Assembly: GCF_043945595.1 (NCBI RefSeq)
Contig: NZ_JBIFNP010000001.1
Coordinates: 2,666,001-2,730,000 of the forward strand
From: Paenibacillus_S sp043945595
GTDB lineage: Bacteria > Bacillota > Bacilli > Paenibacillales > NBRC-103111
Length of the DNA: 64,000 nt
Direction of reading: 5' to 3'
In this document: positions 9,954 to 19,808 of the stretch, in pieces
How positions within the stretch are numbered: the stretch's first letter is position 1
Layout: the number at the start of each line of letters is the position of its first letter
Notes under the pieces: generated by a model
The model's input: only the letters and a program-made list of their open reading frames with translations
The model's database searches: none
Told to the model about the DNA's origin: nothing
Position numbers and translations under genes: made by a program

Positions 9954-10282
9954 TTATATAACACCGATATTTCTTAGTTCTTGGAAGCCTTGATCGTACA
10001 GTTGCGACATGGCGTCCTCGACGACTGCAATCCGGAAATCCCGATCGCTCGCCTCGTATATGGATGTTCTCGGACAGTTCGGAAAATTGCAGCCTGTAAA
10101 CACGACCGTATCGATGCTTTGACTGCGCAGAAACCGTTCCAGCTTTGTACAAACGAACGACATGGATAATCGGGTAAACCCGCTGCCCGGTAAGCATTCA
10201 GTATCTTATTCATGTTCTGCAGCACACCGGAAGTTCCTTTAATTTCGGCCGGATCGCCGGGCAGCGTAAAATCGTTCTGCAT
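9954..10282 (-). pseudogene. Remnant of an isochorismatase-like cysteine hydrolase
   Basis: On the minus strand, three frames read parts of one protein: DMQNDFTLPGDPAEIKG through NKILNAYRAAGLP, then IIHVVRLYK, then KLERFLRSQSIDTVV, the motif TGCNFPNCPRTS and ending ELRNIGVI. The first part holds the Asp of the catalytic triad and the last part the nucleophile Cys of the cysteine hydrolase superfamily. About 75 residues between RLYK and KLERF, including the catalytic Lys region, are missing, and no start codon precedes DMQNDF. There is also a one-base slip after GLP. The join sits at ACAAAGC, common to both sides. It cannot make an active enzyme. The gap beyond it (about 10283-10441) shows nothing else clear. 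Confidence 0.75.
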
Positions 10283-10441
10283 ATCAATCGAAATATTTGT
10301 CGAATTATGAAGGTTATTATCGAATTAAGTCGAATACTTCTACGATTGCATGGATTCTTTTGGAAGGGAGGAGCCATTGAAGAAGCGGTATGAGTCTACA
10401 AGTCTGTGAGAAATGAATGTCATCCAGGGGGAACGAATCGA

Positions 10442-12032
10442 ATGAAATGGTTTAATAATCTGAAAGTATCCGTCAAAATAATTTCGTCTTTCTTAGTTAT
10501 TTCTTTTATTCTGGCGGCAGTAGGAATTTACTCCATCCAAAACTTGCACACGGTGGAAAACAATATGGAGCAAATGTACGGAAATAATCTGATATCTGTA
10601 CGGGATCTGTCCGCAGCTCAAATTAATTATGAGAAGCTGAAGGTTCGGCTGCGGGATATGAGCTTGGCACCGACCAAAGAAGAAAAAGACAAGTATGCTC
10701 AAGAGGTTCCAGCTTTAAGAAAAGAGATGCTCGATAAAATAGCCTCTTATCAAAATACGACGCTTACAAAGCCGGAACAGGACCAAATCGACATGTTTGA
10801 GAAGTCGTATCCCGTTTACGAAAAGCTGTTTGACACAGCGATCCAATTGTCTTACCAGCAAGACCCATCGGAATTCGTCAAGTTTAAAGACGGCCAGTTG
10901 ACCAAAGAGGAGAGCAAGGTAAGGGATAGTCTGGTCAATCTGATTAGTATTAATGTAAAGCTGGCAGAGGCGACAAAGGCAGCTTCACTTGAAGCTTACA
11001 ATTCGTCACGCACGATTACTATTACTGTCGTCCTAATTGCTTTTCTGTTCAGTATCGGTATGGGGTACGGGATTGCCCGCTCCATCTCCCAGCCTCTCAA
11101 TAAAATGGTTTCCTTGGTCTCCCGGGTAGCCGGAGGGGACCTTAGCGAACGGTCGGATATTGAAAGTAAGGATGAGGTTGGCCAGTTATCCGTTTCCTTG
11201 AACCAGATGGTGGACCATTTAAAAGGGATGATCGGCGGCGTCATTCAATCATCGCAAAGCGTTGCCGCCGCATCGGAGCAAATCTCGGCAAGTACACAGG
11301 AAATTGCGGGCAGCAGCTCCAGCCAAGCCCAGTCGGCCCACTCCATTACAGAGCTGTTCAAGGAGCTCTCCTTGGCAATCGATTCCGTTGCGCGCAGTGC
11401 AGAGCAGGCTGCCGAGCTTTCCGACGCCACGGTGCAGACAGCCAGAGAAGGCGGAAGTGTAGTGGAGGCTTCGATAACAGGCATGCAGCAGGTGAACGTT
11501 TCGATGTCCCGTCTGGAAGAAGACTCGCTTAAAATCGGGGACATCATCGAAGTCATTGATGACATTGCGGATCAGACTAATTTGCTCGCGCTAAATGCGG
11601 CGATCGAAGCGGCGAGGGCAGGAGATCAGGGCAGAGGATTCGCTGTCGTCGCTGATGAGGTTCGGAAATTAGCTGAAAGAAGCAGCCAGGCGACCAAAGA
11701 GATTACTTTAATCATTAAAGTGATGCAGCAGAATACAAAACAAAGCGTGGCGGCCGTGACGGAAAGCGTCGCCCAGTCCGCACGGAACCGGAGAGGCATT
11801 CGGCAAAATCGCTCATATGGTCAGCGAATCCTCGCAAAAGGTGAATGAAATTGCCGCTGCTTGCGAAGAAGAGGCTGCTCAAGCTTCCGGAGTCATGCAG
11901 TCGGTAGAAACGATTGCCGCAGCAAGCGTAGAGGCAGCTGCGGCAGCGGAAGAGACGGCAGCTATAAGTCAGTCCTTGGCGCTGCTGGCCGATGAATTAA
12001 ATACATCCATTGCTACCTTCAAAGTTAACTAA
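10442..12032 (+). pseudogene. Methyl-accepting chemotaxis protein (one frameshift)
   Basis: A transmembrane chemoreceptor: helix near residues 11-31, a four-helix-bundle sensor region, a second helix near 190-210, HAMP, then the long signalling coiled coil with the hairpin IIEVIDDIADQTNLLALNA and EAARAGDQGRGFAVVADEVR. The frame breaks near 11785 (after VAQSA) and resumes at RTGEAFGKIAHMVSESS. Removing one base gives 529 residues. The observed GGAACC would be GGACC, so this may be a sequence error. GGGGG ten bases before ATG 10442 sets the start. A cheW gene follows after 19 bases. The ligand is unknown. Confidence 0.86.
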
Positions 12033-12051
12033 CACGATGCGGAGTGATAGC

Positions 12052-12474
12052 ATGACAACGGTTCGCCAAGAGCAATTTATCGAGATGGCTATAGGGGAAG
12101 AGCACTACGCCATCGGCATTGACCGGATTCGGGAAATTATCCGAATGCAGAAAATGACAGTCATTCCCCACTCTCCACCCTATATCCAAGGCGTAATCCA
12201 ATTACGCGGCAGCCTGGTGCCGGTGATTAGCCTGCGTGCATGGTTCGGTTTAGCGGACGAGCCGCCGACCAAAGCTGCGCGCATTGTGATCGTCAAAGAC
12301 GGAGAGGAATCTGTGGGTGTGATGGTAGATCGTGTGACGCAAGTAGCCGTATACTCCAACCTGCACACCCCGCCCGGGAGTGGGGAGGACAGCAAGTCAT
12401 GCGTTAAGGGGATCGGACAGAACGGCCAGCATTTGGCTGCTATACTGAATATCGATGCGCTTTTACATAAGTAA
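12052..12474 (+). CDS. CheW-type chemotaxis coupling protein
   Basis: A 140-residue single CheW domain. CheW proteins bridge chemoreceptors to the kinase CheA at the membrane. Family features are visible: EHYAIGIDRIREII, the conserved IQGVIQLRGSLVPVISLR stretch, then IVIVKDGEESVGVMVDRV and the C-terminal ILNIDALL. The ATG at 12052 has GGAG eight bases upstream; two earlier in-frame starts are less well placed. It follows the chemoreceptor gene closely and ends at a terminator, so the two form a receptor-coupler pair without a local CheA. Confidence 0.92.
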   Translation: MTTVRQEQFIEMAIGEEHYAIGIDRIREIIRMQKMTVIPHSPPYIQGVIQLRGSLVPVISLRAWFGLADEPPTKAARIVIVKDGEESVGVMVDRVTQVAVYSNLHTPPGSGEDSKSCVKGIGQNGQHLAAILNIDALLHK

Positions 12475-12484
12475 CAATTGAGAC

Positions 12485-12525
12485 AAGCACGTTGGGCCTG
12501 AAGCATTCGGCCCCGTGCTTTTTTT
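12485..12525 (+). terminator. Terminator after cheW
   Basis: An outer stem AAGCACG / CGTGCTT and an inner stem GGGCC / GGCCC are followed by a long T run, directly after the stop codon. Confidence 0.9.
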
Positions 12526-12602
12526 GTCGGCTTTGGCGACTGTATGGTGGTTTAATTTTACTCAATACATTGGGTTCTTTCTGAGTTTCTCCTGCCCATC
12601 AA

Positions 12603-12632
12603 TTGACAGCTTGAACGAGAGTAATATATACT
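12603..12632 (+). promoter_or_regulatory. Promoter of the flavoprotein / FeoB-like operon
   Basis: TTGACA (12603-12608) and TATACT (12627-12632) are spaced by 18 bases. About 115 bases of AT-rich leader follow before the TTG start at 12749. I see no clear operator or riboswitch in the leader. Confidence 0.65.
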
Positions 12633-12748
12633 TTATTTAAACGTAATAATTACTATTAAGCATTCTCTAAATAGGATTGCCGAAGGAATGTAGAGCTTCA
12701 AGTTACTTTTCCGGTGCTTAATTACTGACATATAAGGAGTGACAGCTG

Positions 12749-13881
12749 TTGAACAGATATGATTGTCTCATTGTCGGAGGAGGCGCTGCTGGCGTCGGCA
12801 TGGGCTGCGCGTTGAAGGATCTGGGCGTCGGCTCCTTCTGCATTCTGGAACGGGAGGAGATCGGCGCTTCTTTTCTCATGTGGCCGGAGGAAATGCGCAT
12901 GATAACGCCGTCCTTTACAAGCAACGCCTACGGGATGCTGGATCTCAATGCGATTGCGTTGAAAACGTCCCCTGCATACACGCTCGGAACCGAGCATCCG
13001 TCCGGTGAAGATTATGCGGATTATTTGCAGGCCGTAGCCGAGTTCAAGCAGCTGCCTGTGCAGACGGGCGTCGATGTAACCGAGGTTCGTCCGCTGCAGG
13101 GAGGGGGCTTTGAACTGGAAACCTCGAAAGGAACGATGTGCGCCAGCTGCCTGATCTGGGCAGCCGGGGAGTTCCAATATCCGAAGCTGGATGGCTTCCC
13201 CGGAGCGGAATACGGTATACATAACAGCTTTGTCCGCGAATGGAAGGAGATCGAGGGGGAAGAGATCGTCGTCATCGGCGGCTATGAGAGCGGAGCGGAT
13301 GCCGCCATTCATTTGAGCCGGCTGGGGAAGAAAGTAACGTTGATCGATCGAAACGGCCGGTGGATGGAAAAAGGCAGCAGCGATCCGAGCGTAGAGCTGT
13401 CTCCCTTCACGAAGTGACCGCCTGAAGGAAACGGGGGATGGAGCCATCGAATGGCTCGGCGGCTATGAAGTGCATTGGATCGAACGCGCAGAGAACGAGG
13501 AGGGGTACCTGATCTGCTGCGAAGACGCTTCAGGCAGCCACCGATTCATTAAGACGGCGCATCGCCCGATTCTGGCTACAGGCTTTAAAGGCGGCTTGGA
13601 TCGGCTCCGGCATTTATTCGAGCAGGACAGCGAAGGAGTTATCCTGCTCAGCGAGCAGGATGAATCGACCGCCACGCCGGGACTGTTCGTTTCCGGTCCC
13701 GGGCGTTACGCACGGCAATCTGCTGTTCTGCTTCATCTACAAGTTCCGGCAGCGGTTCGGCGTGGTGGCGGAAGCGATTGCGGGAAGACTCGGCCTGGAT
13801 ACGAGCATGCTGGAGGAATACCGCAAGCAGGGCATGCTGCTGACCGATTTAAGCTGCTGCGGAGAGGACTGCCAATGCTGA
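12749..13881 (+). pseudogene. FAD/NAD(P)-binding oxidoreductase, CzcO-like, with a Cys-rich tail (two frameshifts)
   Basis: The start is TTG 12749 with AGGAG nine bases upstream. The N-terminus YDCLIVGGGAAGVGMGCAL is an FAD-binding Rossmann motif; GGYESGADAAIHL is the second (NADPH) one. The frame stops at 13417, where removing one base from AAGTGACCG restores FTKDRLKETG. A second slip near 13700 restores VSGPGVTHGNLLFCFIYK. Corrected length is 376 residues. The family oxidises or reduces a small or protein partner, like YpdA or CzcO. The C-terminus LSCCGEDCQC has four Cys in ten residues, unusual and suggestive of metal binding. It overlaps the FeoB-like gene by seven bases (ATGCTGA), so the two are translated together. 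Both breaks are at GGWCC-like sites. Confidence 0.8.
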
Positions 13882-15529
13882 CGGAAGCGCGGGAGCAGCC
13901 GCATACGGCGGTGCTGATCGGCTTCGAATCCTCCGGCAAATCCGCTCTGTTCCGCGGGCTGACCGGAGAAGAAACCGGAGAAGAAGCCAACTTTCGCGGG
14001 TCCACGATCCGTTCGCGCAAAGGGAGGCTAACGGATGGGCTTGAGCTGGCGGATCTTCCGGGCATTCGGGTTCAGGATGACAGCCGAACGACGCAAGAGG
14101 CGTTGGACTCGGTGACGCATGCGGATATTGTGGTGCTGGTCGTGCGCGCCACGCACGCTTCGGTGGAGCTGCCGCTGCTGCTCAAAGCCTTGAACTTGGA
14201 TAGCAAAAAGGCTCTGCTGGTGCTGACCTTTGCAGATAAGCAGCCGAACCGTCTGCCGGAGTCTGCGCGTTATTACGGCAAATGGCTGGGCATTCCGGTG
14301 ATGACGGCTGACGCACGCCGGCTGAAGGCAGCCGAGCGGACGGAGATTCTCCTGTCGTTTACCAAGGCCCAACCGCTTCGTTCCGGCGCAAAGCGAATGC
14401 CGGCACGCCATTTGTCCGTTGTGCATCCGAAAGCTACCTGGTTCGAACATCCCGTCTGGGGGCGTCCGCTTGCGCTGGCGGCAACCTGCCTGCTGTTTGC
14501 AGGCACCGGTAGGGCTGGCTTATCTGTTGTCGGCATGGCTGCAGCCCCTAGCGGATCGAACCGTTATCGATCCGGTCAAACGCTGGTTTGAGACGGCCTC
14601 TCCGCCGGCGCGTTCTCTGTTGGTCGGCGATTACGGCATAGTTACGCTGGGCTGGTATTCCTTCTTATGGGCGTTTCCGGTCGTCGTGCTGCTGGGAGTC
14701 AGTGTCGCATTGGCGGAAGAAAGCGGAATCAAGTGACCGGATCACCGATGCGCTGGACGGATGGATGCGCCGCATCGGACTGAGCGGACGGGATCTCATC
14801 CCGGTGCTGTCCGGTTTCGGCTGCAACGTCGTCGCTGTTTTTCAAAGCCGCGCTTGCAGCGCATGCACCCGCAAATCATGCGTATCGCTGATCGCCTTCG
14901 GCTCGGCCTGCAGCTATCAGATCGGGGCTTCCTTATCGGTGTTCGGCTCCGCCGGGCATCCGTGGCTGTTTCTGCCCTATGTGGCCGCACTGGGCTTGGC
15001 CGGCGCTTTGCATACGCGAATATGGCACCGCCAATCGGACTCGCTCGCAGCGCCGGTGTACCAGACTCCCACCTTCCTCCAGCGGCCCGGGCTGCGCGCG
15101 GTGAGCTGGCGGGGCCGAATCGTCGTCAAGCAGTTTCTGCTGCAGGCGATGCCGATTTATATTGCCATTTGTCTGCTCGCGGCGATACTGCAGATCACCG
15201 GCCTGATGGAATGGCTGTCGAAGGCGGCAGGTCCGGTTCTGCAGCTGTTCCACCTGCCTGCCGCGGCCGCGGGCGGCATCGTCTTTTCGGTCCTGCGCAA
15301 AGACGGGCTATTAATCTTGAATCAGGGCGAAGGCGAGCTGCTGCAGTCGCTGTCAACGAGTCAAATTTTCGTTCTAGTGTATCTGGCGTCGACCTTGACC
15401 GCTTGTCTGGTGACTCTGTGAACCGTCAGAAAGGAGCTTGGCTGGTCGTTTGCCTTCTCGCTCGCCGGCAAGCAGGCGGTGACTTCCCTTATTTCGTCAG
15501 GAATGATCATGCTTGCGGCAGGCGGATGA
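13875..15529 (+). pseudogene. FeoB-like GTPase/permease (two frameshifts and one in-frame stop)
   Basis: A ferrous-iron-transporter-like protein, 550 residues when repaired. The N-terminal G domain has G1 (GFESSGKS) and G3 (DLPGI); the usual NKxD G4 reads TFADK, so nucleotide specificity is uncertain. Membrane and gate regions follow, with GFGCNVVAV matching the FeoB gate motif. Slips near 14504 (restores FAGPVGLAYL) and 14734 (restores ESGIKDRITD) and a TGA at 15419 in place of TGG (LWTVRKELGW) are each one edit from GGACC. A Cys cluster, CSACTRKSC, lies just after the gate. It is shorter than classic FeoB (about 650-770). Coupling to the Cys-rich flavoprotein suggests reduction-linked metal uptake, an inference. 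Confidence 0.78.
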
Positions 15530-15538
15530 ACGTTCTGC

Positions 15539-15582
15539 GCCGTGCCTGAAGCAGCGAGAGCTGCTCCGGGGACGGCTTTTTT
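15539..15582 (+). terminator. Terminator after the FeoB-like gene
   Basis: The stem has GCCGT / ACGGC outside and AGCAGC / GCTGCT inside, followed by six T. It starts ten bases after the repaired stop codon, which supports 15527-15529 as the true end of the gene. Confidence 0.85.
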
Positions 15583-15699
15583 AGGCTATGACCGGCCGGG
15601 GAAAATGTATATATTTTCTATTCCAGGGGATGGTATGAATAACCAGCGGCACGCGTCGCTGTATTTGGACATCTTGCTTGCTGAGGAGCTGACATCGGG

Positions 15700-16329
15700 A
15701 TGAATAACATGAACAGCTGCTCCGGTCATGAAGCCTTACCCGGCACAACCGTTGAATTCATGGACATGGCAAGAAACGCCCTAGGACAAAGCCCTGATAT
15801 TGTTTACCGCGAAATCATCGTAGGGTTTAAACCGATGGTGATTATATATATCGAAGGCTTGGCGAACCCGCAGGGAGTGCTAGAAGCTCTGCACCAGGAC
15901 ATGTCTTTCTATTCGGAGGGGCAGCGCCTGTCCTCGGAGGAGCTTTTCCAGCTGCTCCAAAAGCGCACGATCTTGATGGGGAAGATCGGTGAAGCGGAAA
16001 CGATCATTGAGCTGGAAGAGAAAGTGCTGTGCGGCAGCACCATTTTGTATATTGACGGACTTAGAAAAGTCCTGTATGCGGGCACGGAGGCGCTAAAACA
16101 GCGCGGTGTTGAAGAGGCGACCTCCCAGTCGGTCGTGAGGGGCCCGAGGGAGGGCTTTACCTAATCGCTTCGCGAGAATACGGCGCTGGTCAGACGGCGG
16201 ATCCAGAACCGGAAGCTGCGGCTGGAGCAGCGCAAAATCGGTACCGAAACCAATACGCAGGTCTTTATCATGTACATGCAGGGGATATGCGATGAGGAGG
16301 TGCTGGCCGAGCTGCGGAGAAGGCTGGAC
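15700..16329 (+). pseudogene. Spore germination protein GerA family, 5' fragment
   Basis: The N-terminal cytoplasmic region of a GerA-type germinant receptor subunit: PDIVYREIIVGF, a middle with LYIDGL, and the family hallmark VVRGPREGFT. Directly after this the codon is TAA (16162-16164) where the family has GAA; the same frame then continues with the conserved SLRENTALVRRRI and IGTETNTQVFIMYM until about 16329. There the sequence jumps into the 3' half of a gerB-type gene. All GerA membrane helices are missing. GAGGAG upstream supports the ATG. A 22-codon open frame (15635-15703) ends in the ATGA at this start and may be a leader or debris. Not functional as it stands. Confidence 0.82.
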
Positions 16330-16882
16330 TCCTGTCATGAAAGCGGGAATTCATTCGTCCATGTTTCAGGAGCTGGTTGTCATGCTGACCTTTGTTTCGC
16401 TGGTAAACAAGAAGAAAGAAGGGGAGCGGGTATTAGTCTTGGGGACTATCGCGGGAGGAATGGTGCTTCTGGTGATCGTGCTGCTCAGTGTGCTGGTGCT
16501 TGGCATCGAACAAACGGAAAACAGTACGTTTCCTGCTTTCGCCCTGGCGAAAACGATCAATGTCGGCAATTTTTTTCAGCGGGTGGAGGGAATCCTGATA
16601 ACGATCTGGGTGCTGACCTTTTTCATCAAGATCTCCTTGCTGTTTCTCTCGATTCTTCAAGGCCTGCGGTCGATCGGGGGACTTAAGGAGCAGACGCCTT
16701 TTATTTATCCGTTATCCGTCATATTTATCGTCGTGGTCTGGAATACGTATATCAATACGGTCTATATTGCGAACGTCATCCAAAAAGTATGGGTAGGGTA
16801 TGCTATGATGCATTTAATAGCGATTCCCTGCCTGGTGCTGCTGATCGGATGGTTCAGGAGAAAAATCGCTGTTTCGCATTGA
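16319..16882 (+). pseudogene. Spore germination permease GerB family, 3' fragment
   Basis: The second half of a GerB-type membrane subunit. After the join it reads EGWTPVMKAGIHSSMFQELV, then helices with VLGTIAGGMVLLVIVLLSVL, the family stretch TFPAFALAKTINVGNFFQRV, WVLTFFIKISLLFLSI and a terminal helix before WFRRKIAVSH. The first five or so helices are gone. The join to gerA shares the ten bases GAAGGCTGGA (16319-16328), read as RRL in the gerA frame and EGW in the gerB frame. A deletion between two copies of this short sequence would give exactly this product. A strong terminator follows. Confidence 0.82.
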
Positions 16883-16883
16883 A

Positions 16884-16918
16884 GGCTGCCTCGAATGAGA
16901 TTCGAAGCAGCCTCTTTT
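16884..16918 (+). terminator. Terminator between the gerB remnant and the SLH gene
   Basis: A long near-perfect stem (GGCTGCCTCGAAT / ATTCGAAGCAGCC) is followed by TCTTTT on the plus strand. On the other strand it faces the end of the SLH gene but has only a short T run there. Confidence 0.85.
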
Positions 16919-16938
16919 GCGATTCTTTTATTAGTTCT

Positions 16939-19446
16939 TTACTTGCCCTGTTGCGCTGTCAGTTTGAGCAGTACGGTTACCGCCTCGGCTCTTGTAGTTT
17001 TATTGCCGGGAGCAAATTGGTTGCCGTCCTTGCCTTCAATGATCCCTAGCTTTTTCATGGCTGCTACGGAGCTTTTCGCCCAGGCCTGGATGTCCTTGTC
17101 GTCGGCGAAGCCTGTTGCCGTTTCCGTAAGGCCGGATTCTGATTCGCCCAACGCCTTCGCTGCCATCATAGCCATCTCCGGACGAGTGATTTCGCGATCC
17201 GGGCCGAAGGAGCCGTCCTCGTAGCCGCTGATAATGCCCGCCTCGACCGCCTGCGCGACCGATTTTTGCGCCCATGCGCCGATGTTCGCTTTATCGGTGA
17301 ACGTCAGCGGTGCGCCGTCCCCATGCAGCTGGAGCGCATTCAGCAGCATGACTGCAAATTCCGCGCGCGTTACGGTGCGGTCCGGCTGGAACGTGCCGTC
17401 CGGATAGCCGCTGACCATGCCCGCGCTTACCGCTTTCTTAATGCTTGCTTCGGCCCAATGGCCGGAAATATCGCTGAAGCTGACCGGCTGCTGCTTCGTG
17501 CCTGCTTCCGAATCCGGCTTTTGACCAATGCCGAATACGGCAAACTTCGTAAAATGGTTAACATTTATGCTAATATAATTGCCGGTTACCTCGCCGCCGA
17601 TTTCTACCCAAGCCTGCTTCGTCTCGTCATAATAGAATACGGAAGGCTTTTGCCCGTTCGTCAAACGACTCGGATCAAATGCGAAGGTCAGAGTGATCTC
17701 CTTGCTGAAGTTCTCCGAGAAGTTTTTCAAAATTTCAAATACCGGACTGGCCAGCACGTCTTTGCTCGTAATTAGCTTCTGCGAATCCGAGACTTCGGTT
17801 ATCGCTAATTGCAGCTCTTTATCCGAAGCATCGGCTGGAATCACGATCTTGACGGCATCCTCCAGACTGACCTCACCCGATTTGCCGACGGGCAGCGTCA
17901 ATATGCCGTCTGTCGAGGCGGCCGGGGCAGAAGATGCAGAGCCGCCATTGCTGCTGCGATGGGAAGATGGAGCTGAACGCGTAACGGTTACCGTGTACGT
18001 TTTCGTTGTTCCGTTCAGAGCCGTCACTACGAGCGTGATCGGGTTGGAACCTACGTTCAGGTTAACGGCATCGCTAGCTTGACCGCTTACTGCAATCGCT
18101 CCGTTCACGGTTATCGTCGCGCTGCTGTCCGCCGTGTTCGCCGTTACCGTAAGAGTGGTTACACCGTTAGGCACGGTGGAAGTATATTCCGTCGTCCCCG
18201 AATCGAAGGCAGGCGTAACATTTCCGCTCGACAGCATAAGAGCGCTCAAGTCCGCATTGCCGCTCACAGCGGGTTCACGGTTCACCGTGAGATGATACGT
18301 AGTTTGCATAAGATTCTGAGAAGTTACTACAACCTGGATCGGATTGGACCCGACAAGCAAGTTTGAAACGTGATAGCTGTATACATTGCCCGTTACGGAG
18401 CTGTAAGTGGCGCCTGTAGCCGTGAGTGTCTGGCCAGGATCTCCCAGAGTTAAGGAAATGTCGAGACTCGTAACCGGGTACGGCACACCGACACTATAAT
18501 TTAAAGGCGATTCTTGAATTAACGTTCCTTGATCTACGGCAAGATGGGATAACAAAGCATTTGCTGACTGCCACTTGGCGTACAGCTTCTTCGTGCCCGA
18601 ACCTGCGTTAAACGTGTCTCCTTCCGCGTAATCCGTTCCCGTTCCGTCCGGCAGCGTATTCCATCCGGCAAACGTATAGCCTGTCTTTGATAGAGCTCCC
18701 GTATTGCCCAGGACGGAAACCAAATCGCCGTACTGATACATATGGTTATCCACAGGAATATCGCCGTCCGTGCTGCCATTGCCGTCGTACGTTACGATTT
18801 CCGTCAAGGCTTGAGGTCCGGAATATAAGGAAATCGGCGGCAGAGACAAGTCCGGGTTAGGTTTGAGTACGAAGGTTACCGTTCCGTTTTCCGTATAAGA
18901 AGAGAAGCCGCCAACCACCGTTTGTACTTTAACAATGCTGTTGTCTTTAGGGTCGGTATTGGAAAAAACAGTATTGTCGGACTTGGCGAATACCTCTGTT
19001 CTATTATTTACGGGCGTGAGAGCTTCGTCAAGAATAGCATAAGTTACATCAACAAAATCAGTATCGCTGCCATGAGTCTGCTGATTTATTTTAACGGCAT
19101 GCACCGCAGGAGTTAAAGGCCTGGAATATGTATTAAGAGTCACATTGACAGCACTGGAGCCGCCGAACGTGTAGTTATATTCGGGTACCCAGCTCACGCT
19201 CCCGTCGTAGAGAAAACCTCCGACAATATATTTTTGGCTGTCTGTTGTAACTGTAACCGTCTGGCTGTAGCCGTTGTCGGTTCCGTGATCGGTAGTTCCA
19301 TCTGCATATCTGATATAAACTTGCTTTGAATCAACGTCAATATCGAATCCAAACGTTACATTGCTGCTATTTTGTACGCATCCGCTTAACAGCATAAAAA
19401 TTAAAACGAAAGCCATAGTGGTACTGCATGAAATAAAACGTTTCAT
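16939..19446 (-). CDS. Surface lipoprotein with Flg_new repeat, cadherin-like beta-sandwich and three SLH domains
   Basis: About 835 residues. The signal peptide ends at a lipobox, LLSGC, with Cys near residue 23. Then come extracellular beta-rich domains; one Listeria-Bacteroides (Flg_new/InlB-B) repeat with TGYTFAGWNTLPDGTGT; two cadherin-like beta-sandwich repeats (each ending LTVNR or VTVTRS); a beta domain with LPVGKSGEVSLEDAVKIVIP; and three C-terminal SLH domains (FSDISGHWAEASIKKAV, then FTDKANIGAWAQKSV, then FADDKDIQAWAKSSV). SLH domains bind pyruvylated wall polymers, so this protein could be tied both to the membrane lipid and the wall, an odd pairing. GAGGGATGGAG fits the ATG at 19446 better than the one at 19455. 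Role: envelope adhesion or scaffolding, inferred. Confidence 0.85.
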   Translation of the reverse strand: MKRFISCSTTMAFVLIFMLLSGCVQNSSNVTFGFDIDVDSKQVYIRYADGTTDHGTDNGYSQTVTVTTDSQKYIVGGFLYDGSVSWVPEYNYTFGGSSAVNVTLNTYSRPLTPAVHAVKINQQTHGSDTDFVDVTYAILDEALTPVNNRTEVFAKSDNTVFSNTDPKDNSIVKVQTVVGGFSSYTENGTVTFVLKPNPDLSLPPISLYSGPQALTEIVTYDGNGSTDGDIPVDNHMYQYGDLVSVLGNTGALSKTGYTFAGWNTLPDGTGTDYAEGDTFNAGSGTKKLYAKWQSANALLSHLAVDQGTLIQESPLNYSVGVPYPVTSLDISLTLGDPGQTLTATGATYSSVTGNVYSYHVSNLLVGSNPIQVVVTSQNLMQTTYHLTVNREPAVSGNADLSALMLSSGNVTPAFDSGTTEYTSTVPNGVTTLTVTANTADSSATITVNGAIAVSGQASDAVNLNVGSNPITLVVTALNGTTKTYTVTVTRSAPSSHRSSNGGSASSAPAASTDGILTLPVGKSGEVSLEDAVKIVIPADASDKELQLAITEVSDSQKLITSKDVLASPVFEILKNFSENFSKEITLTFAFDPSRLTNGQKPSVFYYDETKQAWVEIGGEVTGNYISINVNHFTKFAVFGIGQKPDSEAGTKQQPVSFSDISGHWAEASIKKAVSAGMVSGYPDGTFQPDRTVTRAEFAVMLLNALQLHGDGAPLTFTDKANIGAWAQKSVAQAVEAGIISGYEDGSFGPDREITRPEMAMMAAKALGESESGLTETATGFADDKDIQAWAKSSVAAMKKLGIIEGKDGNQFAPGNKTTRAEAVTVLLKLTAQQGK

Positions 19447-19808
19447 ATACTCCATCCCTCTAGTTAAAATTTACCATATTGGTCACCCCTGCAGCTTTAC
19501 CTCAAGACAATGTCAAACCGCCTCCCGCTTTGTCGAATAAACAACTTCAGACCTACAATACAACGGTTTGCGGAAAAAGTATATCCCCCATTTGGGAGAG
19601 AAAACTTATATTTTTTGTGACGTCAGAAAGACATTATCTAGGCTGCAGCCAAAGAGCTCGGATTGCGCAGAAATCTCAAAATTAAAGTTGAGGGCGGGGA
19701 AGAAAAGTATTAGACTAAAAAATGGAAGTGCTATAAGTAAATTCATATAAAGGCTGCAGCTTATGACGGTTGTTCCAGTTATTGAACAGTAATCCAAGGG
19801 GGGAAGGT
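19447..19808. other. Divergent intergenic region
   Basis: About 360 bases between two divergently transcribed genes. It is AT-rich and must hold both promoters, but I see no strong consensus boxes. No coding stretch with family features was found. Confidence 0.5.

Noticed and set aside
15419..15421. TGA as a selenocysteine or read-through codon in the FeoB-like gene
   Set aside because: The site is expected to be Trp, is one edit from GGACC like the other breaks, and no selenocysteine-type stem was seen after it.
14761..15549. Alternative plus-strand frame of 262 codons in the FeoB-like gene
   Set aside because: The membrane helices and gate motif are in the other frame; this one is Arg/Ala-rich and featureless.
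15635..15703. 22-codon open frame ending at the gerA start
   Set aside because: It has a fair ribosome site and overlaps the gerA ATG, but it is too short and featureless to call a gene; noted only as a possible leader.
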